A stretch of 9,363 bases of DNA, from contig JACQGW010000051.1 in assembly GCA_016199325.1 (NCBI GenBank), positions 1-9,363 on the forward strand, given 5' to 3'. Source of the DNA: Chloroflexota bacterium (lineage in GTDB: Bacteria > Chloroflexota > Dehalococcoidia > JACQGW01). Shown piece after piece: positions 1 to 6,721 of the stretch. The notes beneath the pieces are model-generated. The model worked only from the letters and a program-made list of their open reading frames with translations, did not search any database and was not told the DNA's origin. The position numbers were made by a program, and so were the translations under genes. Numbering within the stretch: the stretch's first letter is position 1; each line of letters starts with the position of its first letter.

Positions 1-58
1 AACAAGTTTTCCGCCCCAAGACGTCTAGCGATCTCGGCGCCCTGGCAGTTCGGCCGCT

Positions 59-82
59 CTCGGCGCTGCGCTGGAGGCCGAG
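59..82 (-). terminator. weak hairpin after the small minus-strand gene
   Basis: CTCGGC (59-64) and GCCGAG (77-82) form a perfect 6-bp inverted repeat with a 12-nt loop. It lies just past the stop codon of the small minus-strand gene ending at 88. There is no T-tract on either strand, so an intrinsic terminator is only a possibility. Short GC-rich inverted repeats arise often by chance at this base composition. Nothing else is recognised in 1-87. Confidence 0.2.
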
Positions 83-87
83 GCGTT

Positions 88-330
88 CTACTCGGCCTTG
101 TGCGCCGGGGCGAGCTGGATCGGCTCGGACGAGGGGAGCGTCGCCGGAGCTTCCGGCTCAGCGGGCGGCTCCAGCGGCAGCTCGCGGCTAACCTCGTAGA
201 TACGGACCTGAATACCCGGCCGCTTGTAGCGAGCTGCCAGAGCCCGCGCGGCCTCGACGGTCGTCGCCTCCAGCACCTGTTGCTCAACGGACCAGGGCGT
301 TTTCCATCCCAGAACGACGAGATACATCAT
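88..330 (-). CDS. small hypothetical protein (80 aa) downstream of tsaC
   Basis: I do not recognise this protein. Residues about 1-50, beginning MMYLVVLGWKTPWSVEQQVL, look like a compact strand-helix-strand fold: a hydrophobic strand, a helix rich in Ala, Glu and Arg, and a strand ending in VRIYEV. The last 30 or so residues are rich in Pro, Glu and Ala and are probably disordered. No signal peptide, membrane segment or Cys pair is seen. The frame extends up to a GTG at 345, but an AAGGAG ribosome-binding site at 337-342 lies inside that extension. It sits 6 nt before an ATG at 330 and 9 nt before a second ATG at 327, so one of these is the start. The gene lies 105 bp downstream of tsaC on the same strand with no obvious promoter between, so co-transcription is likely. 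The Shine-Dalgarno match and the biased composition make it more likely real than a shadow frame. Confidence 0.65.
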   Translation of the reverse strand: MMYLVVLGWKTPWSVEQQVLEATTVEAARALAARYKRPGIQVRIYEVSRELPLEPPAEPEAPATLPSSEPIQLAPAHKAE

Positions 331-336
331 GCACGA

Positions 337-342
337 CTCCTT
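337..342 (-). promoter_or_regulatory. Shine-Dalgarno AAGGAG deciding the start of the small gene
   Basis: Read on the minus strand, AAGGAG lies 6 nt upstream of the ATG at 330-328 and 9 nt upstream of the adjacent ATG at 327-325. It falls inside the longer frame that would begin at GTG 345, which argues for initiation at one of the two ATGs. Confidence 0.65.
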
Positions 343-435
343 CACCCGCAGCTTCGTACGCGATTCTGTAGCCCCGGTAGCATCTGGACGACCGGTGCGA
401 CCTGGAGGCTGTGGCGGTCCGCTATCGGCATGATT

Positions 436-1518
436 CTACCACGTGCGGCCAGACGTGGCGTCGTCGACGTGGATGACGTGGCCGGCGGCGGCCCTGACCA
501 GGCGATCCTCAATCGCAGCGCCAAGGCCCCTCGTCCCGAAGCTGCGCGCCAGGATCGCATCGACGCCGGCCGCGTCGAGCCGCCGGACCGCGCCGAAGAG
601 GTTGCGCGCAACCGCCGGCAGATCGTCGAGGGATCCGGGCGCTTCGACCACCGCCCCCGGCGCGGCCGAGAGGGCCGGCAGGTCTTCGGCGGCGACAAGC
701 AAGCCGACGCGCTTGCCCTCAGCGGCAAGACGAGCGGCCTCGGCGGCGAGTCGGCGGCGAACGGCGTCCGACGGTCCCGCGAAGAGCGTCAGCGGCGACC
801 GGGGCGCGTAGTGCTTCAGCATCATGCCCGGTGCCTGCAGCGGCTCGCGCGCTCGCCCAACACCCGCCGGAGCCGCACCCCGGACGTCCGCGCCGAGCAC
901 GGTCCGAATCTCCTCCAGGCTGACGCCGCCCGGTCGTAGGATGGCCGGCGGCTCCGCCGTCAGGTCCAGGACCGTCGACTCCACGCCGATAGCCGTCGGC
1001 CCGCCGTCGAGGATCAGATCGACCTGACCGGCCAGGTCGGCGATCACGTGCTGGGCCGTCGTCGGGCTGACGTGGCCAAATCGATTGGCGCTGGGAGCGG
1101 CGATTGGAACGCCGGCGGCCTGAATCAGGGCGAGCGCGACGGCGTGGGACGGCATCCGGACGGCGACGTTCGGCAGCCCGGCGGTGACGGCAGAGGGGAC
1201 CCGCGGCGCCTTCGGCACGATGACCGTCAGCGGGCCCGGCCAGAACGCCGCCGCCAGGCGTCGGAGCGTCGGCGGCACGGCTGCGGCGACCCGGGCAAGT
1301 TGGTCGAACGCGGCGATATGCACGATGACGGGGTCGTTGGTCGGCCGCCCCTTGGCGGCAAAGAGCCGTCCGACGGCCGCGCCGTCCAGGGCATTGGCGC
1401 CCAGCCCGTAGACCGTTTCTGTGGGAAAAGCGACGAGGCCCCCTCCCTGAATGATCGCCGCGGCGCGGGCGATGGCGGCCGGCTCCGGCGCCTGGGGGTC
1501 GACGACGAGAACCGGCAC
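436..1518 (-). CDS. tsaC: L-threonylcarbamoyladenylate synthase, TsaC2/Sua5/YwlC type
   Basis: The enzyme makes threonylcarbamoyl-AMP from threonine, bicarbonate and ATP, the first step of t6A modification at position 37 of ANN-decoding tRNAs (cytoplasm). Numbered from GTG 1518, the YrdC-like catalytic domain covers about residues 11-205. It shows FPTETVYGLGANA (31-43), the KxR pair K56/R58 and the SxN pair S143/N145, the family's nucleotide and substrate-binding tetrad. PGMMLKHYAP (230-239) opens the C-terminal Sua5 domain, so this is the two-domain form. At 360 residues it fits that form (about 340-350). The frame extends to a TTG at 1593, but the promoter at 1597-1626 puts transcription start at about 1590, so TTG is unlikely. 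GTG 1518 has AGGGA 8 nt upstream, implying a leader of about 70 nt. It is probably the first gene of a short operon with the small gene at 88-330. Confidence 0.95.
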   Translation of the reverse strand: MPVLVVDPQAPEPAAIARAAAIIQGGGLVAFPTETVYGLGANALDGAAVGRLFAAKGRPTNDPVIVHIAAFDQLARVAAAVPPTLRRLAAAFWPGPLTVIVPKAPRVPSAVTAGLPNVAVRMPSHAVALALIQAAGVPIAAPSANRFGHVSPTTAQHVIADLAGQVDLILDGGPTAIGVESTVLDLTAEPPAILRPGGVSLEEIRTVLGADVRGAAPAGVGRAREPLQAPGMMLKHYAPRSPLTLFAGPSDAVRRRLAAEAARLAAEGKRVGLLVAAEDLPALSAAPGAVVEAPGSLDDLPAVARNLFGAVRRLDAAGVDAILARSFGTRGLGAAIEDRLVRAAAGHVIHVDDATSGRTW

Positions 1519-1596
1519 GGCGGCGTTCCCTGATTGCTGCTGCGTGGCTGGCCCCCTGCCGATGGAAGTGTTCGATCGCCTGTTCGGGTACAATAG

Positions 1597-1626
1597 AGTA
1601 TACGCAGCCCGTCACCGCCGTGTCAA
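1597..1626 (-). promoter_or_regulatory. sigma70-type promoter for tsaC
   Basis: On the minus strand, TTGACA (1626-1621, a perfect -35) is followed by an 18-bp spacer and TATACT (1602-1597, 5 of 6 to TATAAT). Transcription would start near 1590 and read into tsaC. The plus strand also has TACAAT at 1589-1594, but no -35 was found at 16-18 bp, so the promoter of the divergent response regulator gene is unassigned. Confidence 0.8.
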
Positions 1627-1744
1627 AGCGTCCGGCGGCTCTGCCTGGTTCCCTGGCACATCACTTGCATCCCATCCAGTGGTTTGCTGTCGCTGCGGCC
1701 GGCAGGCCCGACGCTCAGCGCCAGCTTCCCGAGAGAGGCGGATT

Positions 1745-2125
1745 GTGGAACACAACGGCCAGCCGACCGTGGTCGTCGTTGAAGACGACGAGTCCATCAA
1801 CGAGCTGCTCCGGACCCTCCTCGTCGACGAGGGGTTTCGCGTCGTGCCGGCCTGGAACGGACAGGAAGCGCTCGCCCTCGCCCGGCAAGTCCATCCCGAC
1901 CTCATCACGCTGGACCTGGCCCTGCCGGCCGTCGATGGGCATACCGTACTCCACAAACTGAAGGAGAACCCCGAAACGCAGGACATCCCGGTCATCGTCG
2001 TCTCGGCGTACACCTACACCCTCTGCCCGGATGACCGGAAGCTGGTCGTCAGCATCATCCAGAAGCCGTTCGATCTGGGTGACTTCCTGAACGCCGTCAG
2101 CCACGCCGTACGACCGGCCGGCTGA
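1745..2125 (+). CDS. single-domain response regulator (receiver only)
   Basis: This is a stand-alone CheY-like receiver of 126 residues with no output domain. Numbered from GTG 1745, it has the acidic pocket E13-D14-D15, phospho-acceptor D57 in LITLDLALP, the switch residue S87 in VIVVSAY, and conserved K107 in the KPF motif. A complete phosphorylation site is therefore present. The start is chosen because AGAGG (1734-1738) lies 6 nt upstream. The open frame extends further upstream only through antisense of tsaC and untranslated DNA. An ATT codon at 1742 directly precedes the GTG. No histidine kinase is present in the window, so its partner is encoded elsewhere. The next gene begins 96 bp later (or 9 bp later if its longer start is used), so the two may be co-transcribed. 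It presumably signals by protein-protein contact; the target is unknown. Confidence 0.9.
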   Translation: MEHNGQPTVVVVEDDESINELLRTLLVDEGFRVVPAWNGQEALALARQVHPDLITLDLALPAVDGHTVLHKLKENPETQDIPVIVVSAYTYTLCPDDRKLVVSIIQKPFDLGDFLNAVSHAVRPAG

Positions 2126-2221
2126 GCACCCAGCATGGCCCGGGAAACGCACATGCGGTTGCCGTTCCTGCGTGCGCGGCCGAGATTCGGGCCGGCCGTG
2201 CTGCCGCAGAGGGGTGGAGCG

Positions 2222-3799
2222 ATGGCTTCGGATGCGCCCGGCCTCCTGCTCGTGCAGATCGACGCCCTGGGCTACCACCACCTGCAGCAGGCGATGGCCG
2301 CCGGCCATCTGCCCTACCTCCAGACGCTCCTGGAGGCCGACCGAGTCCGGCTCCAGCGCTGGCGCTGCGGCCTCCCCTCGGATACGCCGTCGGCGCAATG
2401 CGGGCTGATGTACGGGTACCACCACGACGTCGTCGGCTTCTACTGGCTCGACCGTGCCGCTGACCGCTGGGTGAACTGCGCCAACCCCTGGCATGTCGCC
2501 GAGATCGAACGGCGCGTCGCCCTCGCCGGCAAACCCGGCCTGCTCGAAGGCGGGCACGCCTACGTCACCGTCATCTCCGGGGGCGCCCGCCGAGCCGTCT
2601 GCTCGACCAGCCGGGTCGCCCCGGACGGCCTTAACCTGGCGGCGCTCCTGGCGATCGTGCGGCGGCCACAGGCTCTCGCGGCCGGCCTGGCCGCCGGCGT
2701 CGGCGATACGCTGGCCGAGATCGGCCATTACGCCCGCGGGGGATACCGGCAGGCGTCGGTGCCCAAGGAGCTCCTGTTCCTGGTCGCGCGGCTCGTGCTG
2801 AACGTGGCGCTTCGGCAGGTCGCGGTGACCGGCGCCCTCGAGGACCTCCGCCGCGGCGTCCCCGTCATCTTCGTCGGCCTTTCCGGCTACGACCTCGTCG
2901 CGCACTTCTACGGGCCGAACTCCGCCAACGCCTTTGGAACGCTCGGCGGCATCGACGGCGCCGTCGCCCGGCTCCATCGGGCAAGCCTCGCCGGGCCGCA
3001 CCGCTATCGCATGATCGTCTTCAGCGACCACGGCATGACGCCGGCGGTTCCCTTCGCCCGCCTGTACGGTCGGCCCCTGGCGCGCCTCATGCTCGACCTC
3101 GTCCCGGGCGAAGGCGTGGAGACCACGGTGGAGCCGCGAAAGCAGCCCTCCCAGGACACCTGGCTGGGACGGCTGATCGACGGCCTCTCCTCCTGGATGA
3201 GTCAGGCGTCGGTGCTGACGCCCCGGGAGACGCTCAAGAGCCGGCAACTGGCGGTCGTTGCGACGAGTCCGGTCGCCCACGTCTATCTCAAGGGCACACG
3301 GCGCCGACTGGACCTCTCCGAGGTTGCCGCCAGACATCCCGCGCTCATCGACGCCGTCGCCGGCCACGAGGGCATCGGGGCGGTGGTCGGGCGCGAGGGC
3401 GACGCCATCGTCGTCATCGGGAAGGCCGGCCGGCTCCTGATCGGGCCGAACGGCTCGGTGGTCGCCGGACGCCATCCGCTGGGCGACCTCGAAGAGCCGG
3501 CGATCATGGCCGGCCAGCTCCGCCGGTATGCTCTGATGCCGAGCGTCGGCGACCTGATCGTGTTCGGCGCGCGCCGGGGCGACGCCGTCGTCTGCTTCGA
3601 GGACCAGGCCGGCACCCACGGTGGGCTCGGCGGCGAGCAGAGCTTCCCATTCCTCATCCACCCGGCGGAAGATGACCTCGACCTCGAACACGTCCGAAGT
3701 GCGACCGATCTCTACCCGATCCTCAGCCAGCTCCGGAGCCCACACGCCCTCGGCGTCGTCGATCCCGTGTCGCGCGGCCGCCAGGGCACTGGAGACTAG
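2222..3799 (+). CDS. alkaline phosphatase superfamily phosphodiesterase/phosphatase
   Basis: This is a metal-dependent hydrolase of the alkaline phosphatase superfamily, nearest to the type I phosphodiesterase/nucleotide pyrophosphatase branch. Numbered from ATG 2222 (525 aa), metal ligand D14 is in LLVQIDALG and the predicted nucleophile T55 in LPSDTPSAQ (aligns with the PTKTFPN type). D224 and H228 lie in GYDLVAHFYGP, D269 and H270 in SDHGM, and H466 in THGG. All ligand positions are present, so it should be active. The substrate cannot be told. The block NVALRQVAVTG...GVPVIFVGLSGYD followed by a GID motif resembles actinobacterial phosphodiesterase-like proteins of unknown role. Residues about 184-202 form a hydrophobic helix, but no signal peptide is evident. 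ATG 2222 is preferred because GAGGGG lies 7 nt upstream. ATG 2135 would add 29 Arg-rich residues and has no ribosome-binding site, but it sits only 9 bp after the response regulator gene. Confidence 0.85.
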   Translation: MASDAPGLLLVQIDALGYHHLQQAMAAGHLPYLQTLLEADRVRLQRWRCGLPSDTPSAQCGLMYGYHHDVVGFYWLDRAADRWVNCANPWHVAEIERRVALAGKPGLLEGGHAYVTVISGGARRAVCSTSRVAPDGLNLAALLAIVRRPQALAAGLAAGVGDTLAEIGHYARGGYRQASVPKELLFLVARLVLNVALRQVAVTGALEDLRRGVPVIFVGLSGYDLVAHFYGPNSANAFGTLGGIDGAVARLHRASLAGPHRYRMIVFSDHGMTPAVPFARLYGRPLARLMLDLVPGEGVETTVEPRKQPSQDTWLGRLIDGLSSWMSQASVLTPRETLKSRQLAVVATSPVAHVYLKGTRRRLDLSEVAARHPALIDAVAGHEGIGAVVGREGDAIVVIGKAGRLLIGPNGSVVAGRHPLGDLEEPAIMAGQLRRYALMPSVGDLIVFGARRGDAVVCFEDQAGTHGGLGGEQSFPFLIHPAEDDLDLEHVRSATDLYPILSQLRSPHALGVVDPVSRGRQGTGD

Positions 3800-3852
3800 C
3801 GACAACGCGCTGATCCTGCGCCCGGCGATCGTGATCCCACGAGAGGACGCCT

Positions 3853-3899
3853 GGAGGAGGGCAGGAAGCTCCTCCTGACGTGCAGCCACCACCGTCAGG
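3853..3899 (+). other. pair of inverted repeats after the phosphodiesterase gene
   Basis: AGGAGG (3855-3860) pairs with CCTCCT (3871-3876), and CCTGACG (3874-3880) pairs with CGTCAGG (3893-3899) across a 12-nt loop. The two stems share bases and so would be alternative structures. Neither has a T-tract. They could be a Rho-independent-like pause or only chance structure in the 211-bp gap between the phosphodiesterase gene and rpe. The remainder of that gap holds the heptamer array and the rpe promoter, listed separately; nothing else was recognised. Confidence 0.35.
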
Positions 3900-3901
3900 C
3901 G

Positions 3902-3929
3902 TGACGCATGACGTATGACGCATGCCGTA
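3902..3929. repeat. four tandem 7-bp repeats, consensus TGACGYA
   Basis: Four head-to-tail heptamers are seen: TGACGCA (3902-3908), TGACGTA (3909-3915), TGACGCA (3916-3922) and TGCCGTA (3923-3929), followed by a partial TGCC. The array ends 14 bp before the -35 box proposed for rpe. The period of 7 and the intergenic position are direct observations. Whether it binds a protein or is a slippage-prone minisatellite is unknown. Confidence 0.85.
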
Positions 3930-3943
3930 TGCCCCGAAGGTGG

Positions 3944-3972
3944 TAGGCAGATGGACGGGTTTGCGCGATAAT
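3944..3972 (+). promoter_or_regulatory. candidate promoter of rpe
   Basis: TAGGCA (3944-3949, 4 of 6 to TTGACA), a 17-bp spacer and GATAAT (3967-3972, 5 of 6 to TATAAT) give a plausible vegetative promoter. Transcription would start near 3979, about 32 nt before the rpe start codon. It stands out as one of the few AT-rich spots in GC-rich DNA. Confidence 0.6.
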
Positions 3973-4010
3973 ATGGCTCGCGTACCGCCTATCACGCAAC
4001 GGGGAACGGG

Positions 4011-4712
4011 GTGACCGTGGGAGCAGAACCGAGCGTCAAGATCGCGCCGTCGATTCTGTCGGCCAACTTCGCCTGCCTGGGCGAGCAGGTCCAGGAAGCC
4101 GAACAGGCCGGGGCCGACTACATCCACGTCGACGTCATGGATGGCGTCTTCGTGCCCAACATCACCATTGGCCCGCTCGTCGTCGAGGCGATCCGGCCCC
4201 TCACCCGACTGGCGCTGGACGTCCATCTGATGATCGTCCGGCCGGAGCGCTACATCGCCGCCTTTGCCGCTGCGGGCGCCGACCTGATCACCGTCCACGT
4301 CGAAGCGTCGCCGCATCTCCACCGGACGGTTCAGGCGATCAAGGAGCTGGGCAAGAAGGCGGGTGTCAGCCTGAATCCGGCGACACCGCTGACCACCCTG
4401 GAGTACGTCTTGTCGGACGTGAACCAGGTGTTGTTGATGACCGTCAACCCCGGATTTGGCGGCCAGACGTTCATCCCCGGCTCGCTTCAGAAGATCGCCG
4501 CGCTGCGCCGACAACTGGACGAGATGGGGTCGGCGGCCGACCTGGAGATCGATGGCGGCGTCAACGAGAAAACCGCAGCGGCCGCCGTTCGGGCGGGCGC
4601 CCGGATTCTGGTCGCCGGTTCAGCCGTCTACAACCACCGCGAATCGATCGCAGCCGGCATCGCCCGGCTCCGTGCGGCAATCACGCGGAACGTGCCGCCA
4701 GATCGGTGCTGA
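4011..4712 (+). CDS. rpe: ribulose-phosphate 3-epimerase
   Basis: The enzyme interconverts D-ribulose 5-phosphate and D-xylulose 5-phosphate in the pentose phosphate pathway (and the Calvin cycle where present). It is a TIM barrel of 233 residues, close to the usual 215-230. From GTG 4011, the substrate-contacting S14 is in [11 protein letters not shown]. The metal ligands are H39 and D41 in [10 protein letters not shown]72 in LDVHLMI, and D181 in LEIDGGV; D41 and D181 are the acid-base pair of the family. [10 protein letters not shown] and VAGSAVY form the phosphate-binding loops. The start is GTG 4011, or possibly the in-frame GTG 4017, which has GGGG 5 nt upstream; the difference is two residues. 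It has its own candidate promoter and is transcribed toward rpmB, with only 27 bp between the two stop codons. Confidence 0.97.
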   Translation: MTVGAEPSVKIAPSILSANFACLGEQVQEAEQAGADYIHVDVMDGVFVPNITIGPLVVEAIRPLTRLALDVHLMIVRPERYIAAFAAAGADLITVHVEASPHLHRTVQAIKELGKKAGVSLNPATPLTTLEYVLSDVNQVLLMTVNPGFGGQTFIPGSLQKIAALRRQLDEMGSAADLEIDGGVNEKTAAAAVRAGARILVAGSAVYNHRESIAAGIARLRAAITRNVPPDRC

Positions 4713-4743
4713 CGGCACGTCGCGCGAAGGTGGAGGCCGTCAG
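4709..4743. terminator. inverted repeat joining the rpe and rpmB stop codons
   Basis: CTGACGGC (4709-4716) and GCCGTCAG (4736-4743) are a perfect 8-bp inverted repeat with a 19-nt loop. The left arm contains the rpe TGA (4710-4712). The right arm, read on the minus strand, contains the rpmB TGA (4742-4740). Both transcripts can therefore fold the same hairpin at their ends. There is no T-tract in either direction, so it is at best an atypical bidirectional terminator or transcript-end stabiliser. Confidence 0.5.
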
Positions 4744-4919
4744 GCGATCTTCTGCATGGTTCGGAGGCAGCGGGTGCAGATGGCGACGCGGCGCCGCTGG
4801 CCGTCGATGGTCACGGCCCGCTGCTGAACGTTCGGCTGAAACGCTCGATTGGTCTTGCGGTTCGAATGGCTCACGTTGTGGCCGAAGATGGGCGCCTTCT
4901 GGCAGATTTCACACTTCAC
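4740..4919 (-). CDS. rpmB: 50S ribosomal protein L28 (bL28), zinc-ribbon form
   Basis: This is a short gene of 59 residues with a GTG start, which makes it easy to miss. The protein begins MKCEICQKAPIFGHNVSHSN and ends near VAICTRCLRTMQKIA. The N-terminal CxxC (C3, C6), the GHNVSHSNRKT block and the C-terminal CTRC (C48, C51) are characteristic of bL28. The two CxxC pairs mark the zinc-binding (C+) paralogue type rather than the Cys-free type. The length matches the family (about 60-64 in this form). GTG 4919-4917 is chosen because AAAGAGGG lies 6 nt upstream and the CxxC must sit at the extreme N-terminus. It is tail to tail with rpe and head to head with fakA, the same relative orientation as in Bacillus. 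L28 is assembled into the large ribosomal subunit. Confidence 0.95.
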   Translation of the reverse strand: MKCEICQKAPIFGHNVSHSNRKTNRAFQPNVQQRAVTIDGQRRRVAICTRCLRTMQKIA

Positions 4920-4979
4920 GAAATGCCCTCTTTCCGTCGTCGAGGCTTGAAGCTCGCAGAATACGCAAACGCAACGCGG

Positions 4980-5009
4980 ATCGTATCACGGATCGGGTCG
5001 TCGTGGCAA
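4980..5009 (-). promoter_or_regulatory. candidate promoter of rpmB
   Basis: On the minus strand, TTGCCA (5009-5004, 5 of 6 to TTGACA), an 18-bp spacer and TACGAT (4985-4980, 4 of 6 to TATAAT) would start transcription near 4973, leaving a leader of about 54 nt before the GTG at 4919. A second -10-like TATTCT lies at 4963-4958 without a good -35. The assignment is tentative. No plus-strand promoter for fakA was recognised in the same interval. Confidence 0.4.
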
Positions 5010-5033
5010 GCAGGTTGGGGAGGACCAGCGGAG

Positions 5034-6683
5034 ATGACGCCACCACCGGCGCAGACGTGTGATGGTCGGGGACTGAAGCGAGCCGTCGAAGTTGCGACGG
5101 CCGCCCTGGAACGGCAGGCAGCGGTCGTCAACGCCCTCAACGTTTTCCCGGTGCCGGACGGCGACACCGGCACGAACATGCTGCTGACGCTGCGGTCGAG
5201 CCTGGCGGAAGCTGCCGGCAGCACCGAGAGCGCCGGTGCGTTGGCCGCCCAGCTCGCCCGCGGCGGGCTGATGGGCGCGCGCGGCAACAGCGGGGTGATC
5301 CTGTCGCAGATCGTGCGCGGCTTCGCTCGGGCGCTTGAAGGTCGCGAGACGTTCGGACCCCGTGAGCTCGCGGCCGGGTTCGCGCTGGCGGCTCAGGCGG
5401 CCTACGAGGCCGTCAGCCGGCCGGTGGAGGGAACGATGCTGACGGTCGCCCGGGAAATGGCCCGCGCGGCCTGCGCTGCCGCCGATGCCGACGGCGACAT
5501 CGTCGGGGTCCTGGCCGCCGCCACCGCCACCGGACGGGCAGCCGTCGCCAACACTCCCAATCAACTGGCGATCCTGCGCGAGGCGGGCGTCGTCGACGCC
5601 GGTGGCCAGGGGCTTCTCGTCCTCGTCGAAGCGGTGCTCCGGTTCGCCCGCGGCGAGTCGGTGGAGATCCCGCTGCAGGAGCCGGCGACGGTGCTTGACA
5701 TCCAGGCCCTTCCGTCGCTCCACGCACATGTCGAAGCAGGCGGCGTCTACGGCTACTGCACGGAGTTCGTTGTCCAGGCCACGACGGAGGCCATCGACCT
5801 GGCGGCGCTCCGGGCCGGCATCGAAGCGATCGGCGATTCGACCCTCGTCGTCGGCGACCAGCGGGTGGCCCGGGTCCACCTCCACACCTTCGACCCCGGC
5901 CGGGCGCTCACCTATGCCGTCGGTCTGGGAACGCTCCACCGGATCAAGATCGAGAACATGCAGGAGCAGTACGAACGGTTCCGCCAGGAGGAGCCGGCGA
6001 TGCCCGGCGCCGGTCGGCGGCCGGATAGGGGCGTCGCGGTGGTGGCGGTCGCCGCCGGGCCCGGCCTGACCAGGGTCCTGCAGAGCCTTGGAGCAGCCGC
6101 CATCGTCGGCGGGGGACAGGCGGCCAATCCGAGCGCGGAGGAGCTGCTTCGGGCGATCGAGGCCGTCCCGGCCGCCGAGGTGATCATCCTGCCGAACAAC
6201 AAGAACGTCGTGCTCGCCGCCCAGCAGGCCATCGGGCTTGCAGAGAAACGGGCCTGCGTGGTCCCGAGCCAGAACGTTCCGCAGGGCATCGCCGCGCTGC
6301 TCGCCCTGAGGGCCGAAGCCGGGATGGAGGAGAACTGCACGGCGATGACCGAGGCGATGGCCGCCGTGCAGGTGGCCGAGGTCACCAGCGCCGTCCGGGC
6401 CGCGCAGATGAACGGCCTGACCGTCGCTGCCGGGGAAACCATCGGGCTGATCAACGGCCAGCTCGTCACCGCCGGGCCGGACGCCACCTCGGTGGTGCTC
6501 GACCTGCTGGCGCGCCTGGGGGCCGATCGGCGTGAGCTCATCACCATCTACACGGGCGAGGGCGTGGGCCACCCGGGCGCCGACGATCTCCGCGATCGGG
6601 TCCGGCACTGCTTTCCGGGGCCGACCGTCGAGCTCGTCGACGGCGGCCAGCCGCACTACCCGTTCATCCTCTCGGTCGAGTAA
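5034..6683 (+). CDS. fakA: fatty acid kinase FakA (DAK2 domain, YloV family)
   Basis: This is the kinase subunit of the fatty acid kinase system: it phosphorylates fatty acids presented by a FakB/DegV protein to give acyl-phosphate for phospholipid synthesis. It has 549 residues, like Bacillus YloV (about 550). The N-terminal DAK2 ATP-binding domain (about 10-205) carries NVFPVPDGDTGTNM with Mg-binding D42 and D44, and GARGNSG (81-87). The middle domain (about 220-330) carries C242 in YGYCTEF and H282/H284 in VHLHTFDPG, the Cys plus HxH arrangement I recall as the zinc site of Staphylococcus FakA. The C-terminal domain has PNNKN (387-391) and VVPSQNVPQG. ATG 5034 is chosen because GGGGAGGA (5017-5024) lies 9 nt upstream. 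The open frame continues to 4866 but only as antisense of rpmB. Its likely partner gene begins 138 bp downstream. Confidence 0.93.
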   Translation: MTPPPAQTCDGRGLKRAVEVATAALERQAAVVNALNVFPVPDGDTGTNMLLTLRSSLAEAAGSTESAGALAAQLARGGLMGARGNSGVILSQIVRGFARALEGRETFGPRELAAGFALAAQAAYEAVSRPVEGTMLTVAREMARAACAAADADGDIVGVLAAATATGRAAVANTPNQLAILREAGVVDAGGQGLLVLVEAVLRFARGESVEIPLQEPATVLDIQALPSLHAHVEAGGVYGYCTEFVVQATTEAIDLAALRAGIEAIGDSTLVVGDQRVARVHLHTFDPGRALTYAVGLGTLHRIKIENMQEQYERFRQEEPAMPGAGRRPDRGVAVVAVAAGPGLTRVLQSLGAAAIVGGGQAANPSAEELLRAIEAVPAAEVIILPNNKNVVLAAQQAIGLAEKRACVVPSQNVPQGIAALLALRAEAGMEENCTAMTEAMAAVQVAEVTSAVRAAQMNGLTVAAGETIGLINGQLVTAGPDATSVVLDLLARLGADRRELITIYTGEGVGHPGADDLRDRVRHCFPGPTVELVDGGQPHYPFILSVE

Positions 6684-6692
6684 TGCCGCTGG

Positions 6693-6707
6693 TGGGCGCA
6701 CCGCCCA
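6693..6707 (+). other. small hairpin just after fakA
   Basis: TGGGCG (6693-6698), loop CAC, CGCCCA (6702-6707) is a perfect 6-bp stem with a 3-nt loop. It lies 9 nt after the fakA stop codon and before the 12-bp array. No T-tract follows. It could weaken read-through or protect the fakA message end; chance cannot be excluded. Confidence 0.4.
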
Positions 6708-6721
6708 ACGCCAACCGGGAG

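Noticed and set aside
1615..1638. CCGCCG ... CGGCGG inverted repeat around the tsaC -35 box as an operator
   Set aside because: It is 6 bp of pure GC with a 12-nt loop; such pairs are common by chance in this composition, and nothing else supports an operator.
1715..3892. 725-codon open frame on the minus strand
   Set aside because: It runs antisense to the response regulator and the phosphodiesterase, whose motifs are unmistakable. Its product is low-complexity (Asp, Arg, Val, Ala rich) with no recognisable domain. Long antisense frames are expected in GC-rich coding DNA.
3800..4010. tRNA gene or riboswitch in the gap before rpe
   Set aside because: No cloverleaf with a TTCGA-type T-loop was found, and no known riboswitch core was recognised. 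The gap is explained by inverted repeats, the heptamer array and a promoter.
4866..5033. longer N-terminus for FakA starting at 4866
   Set aside because: This stretch overlaps the start of rpmB in antisense. The Shine-Dalgarno GGGGAGGA before ATG 5034 and the family length both favour 5034.
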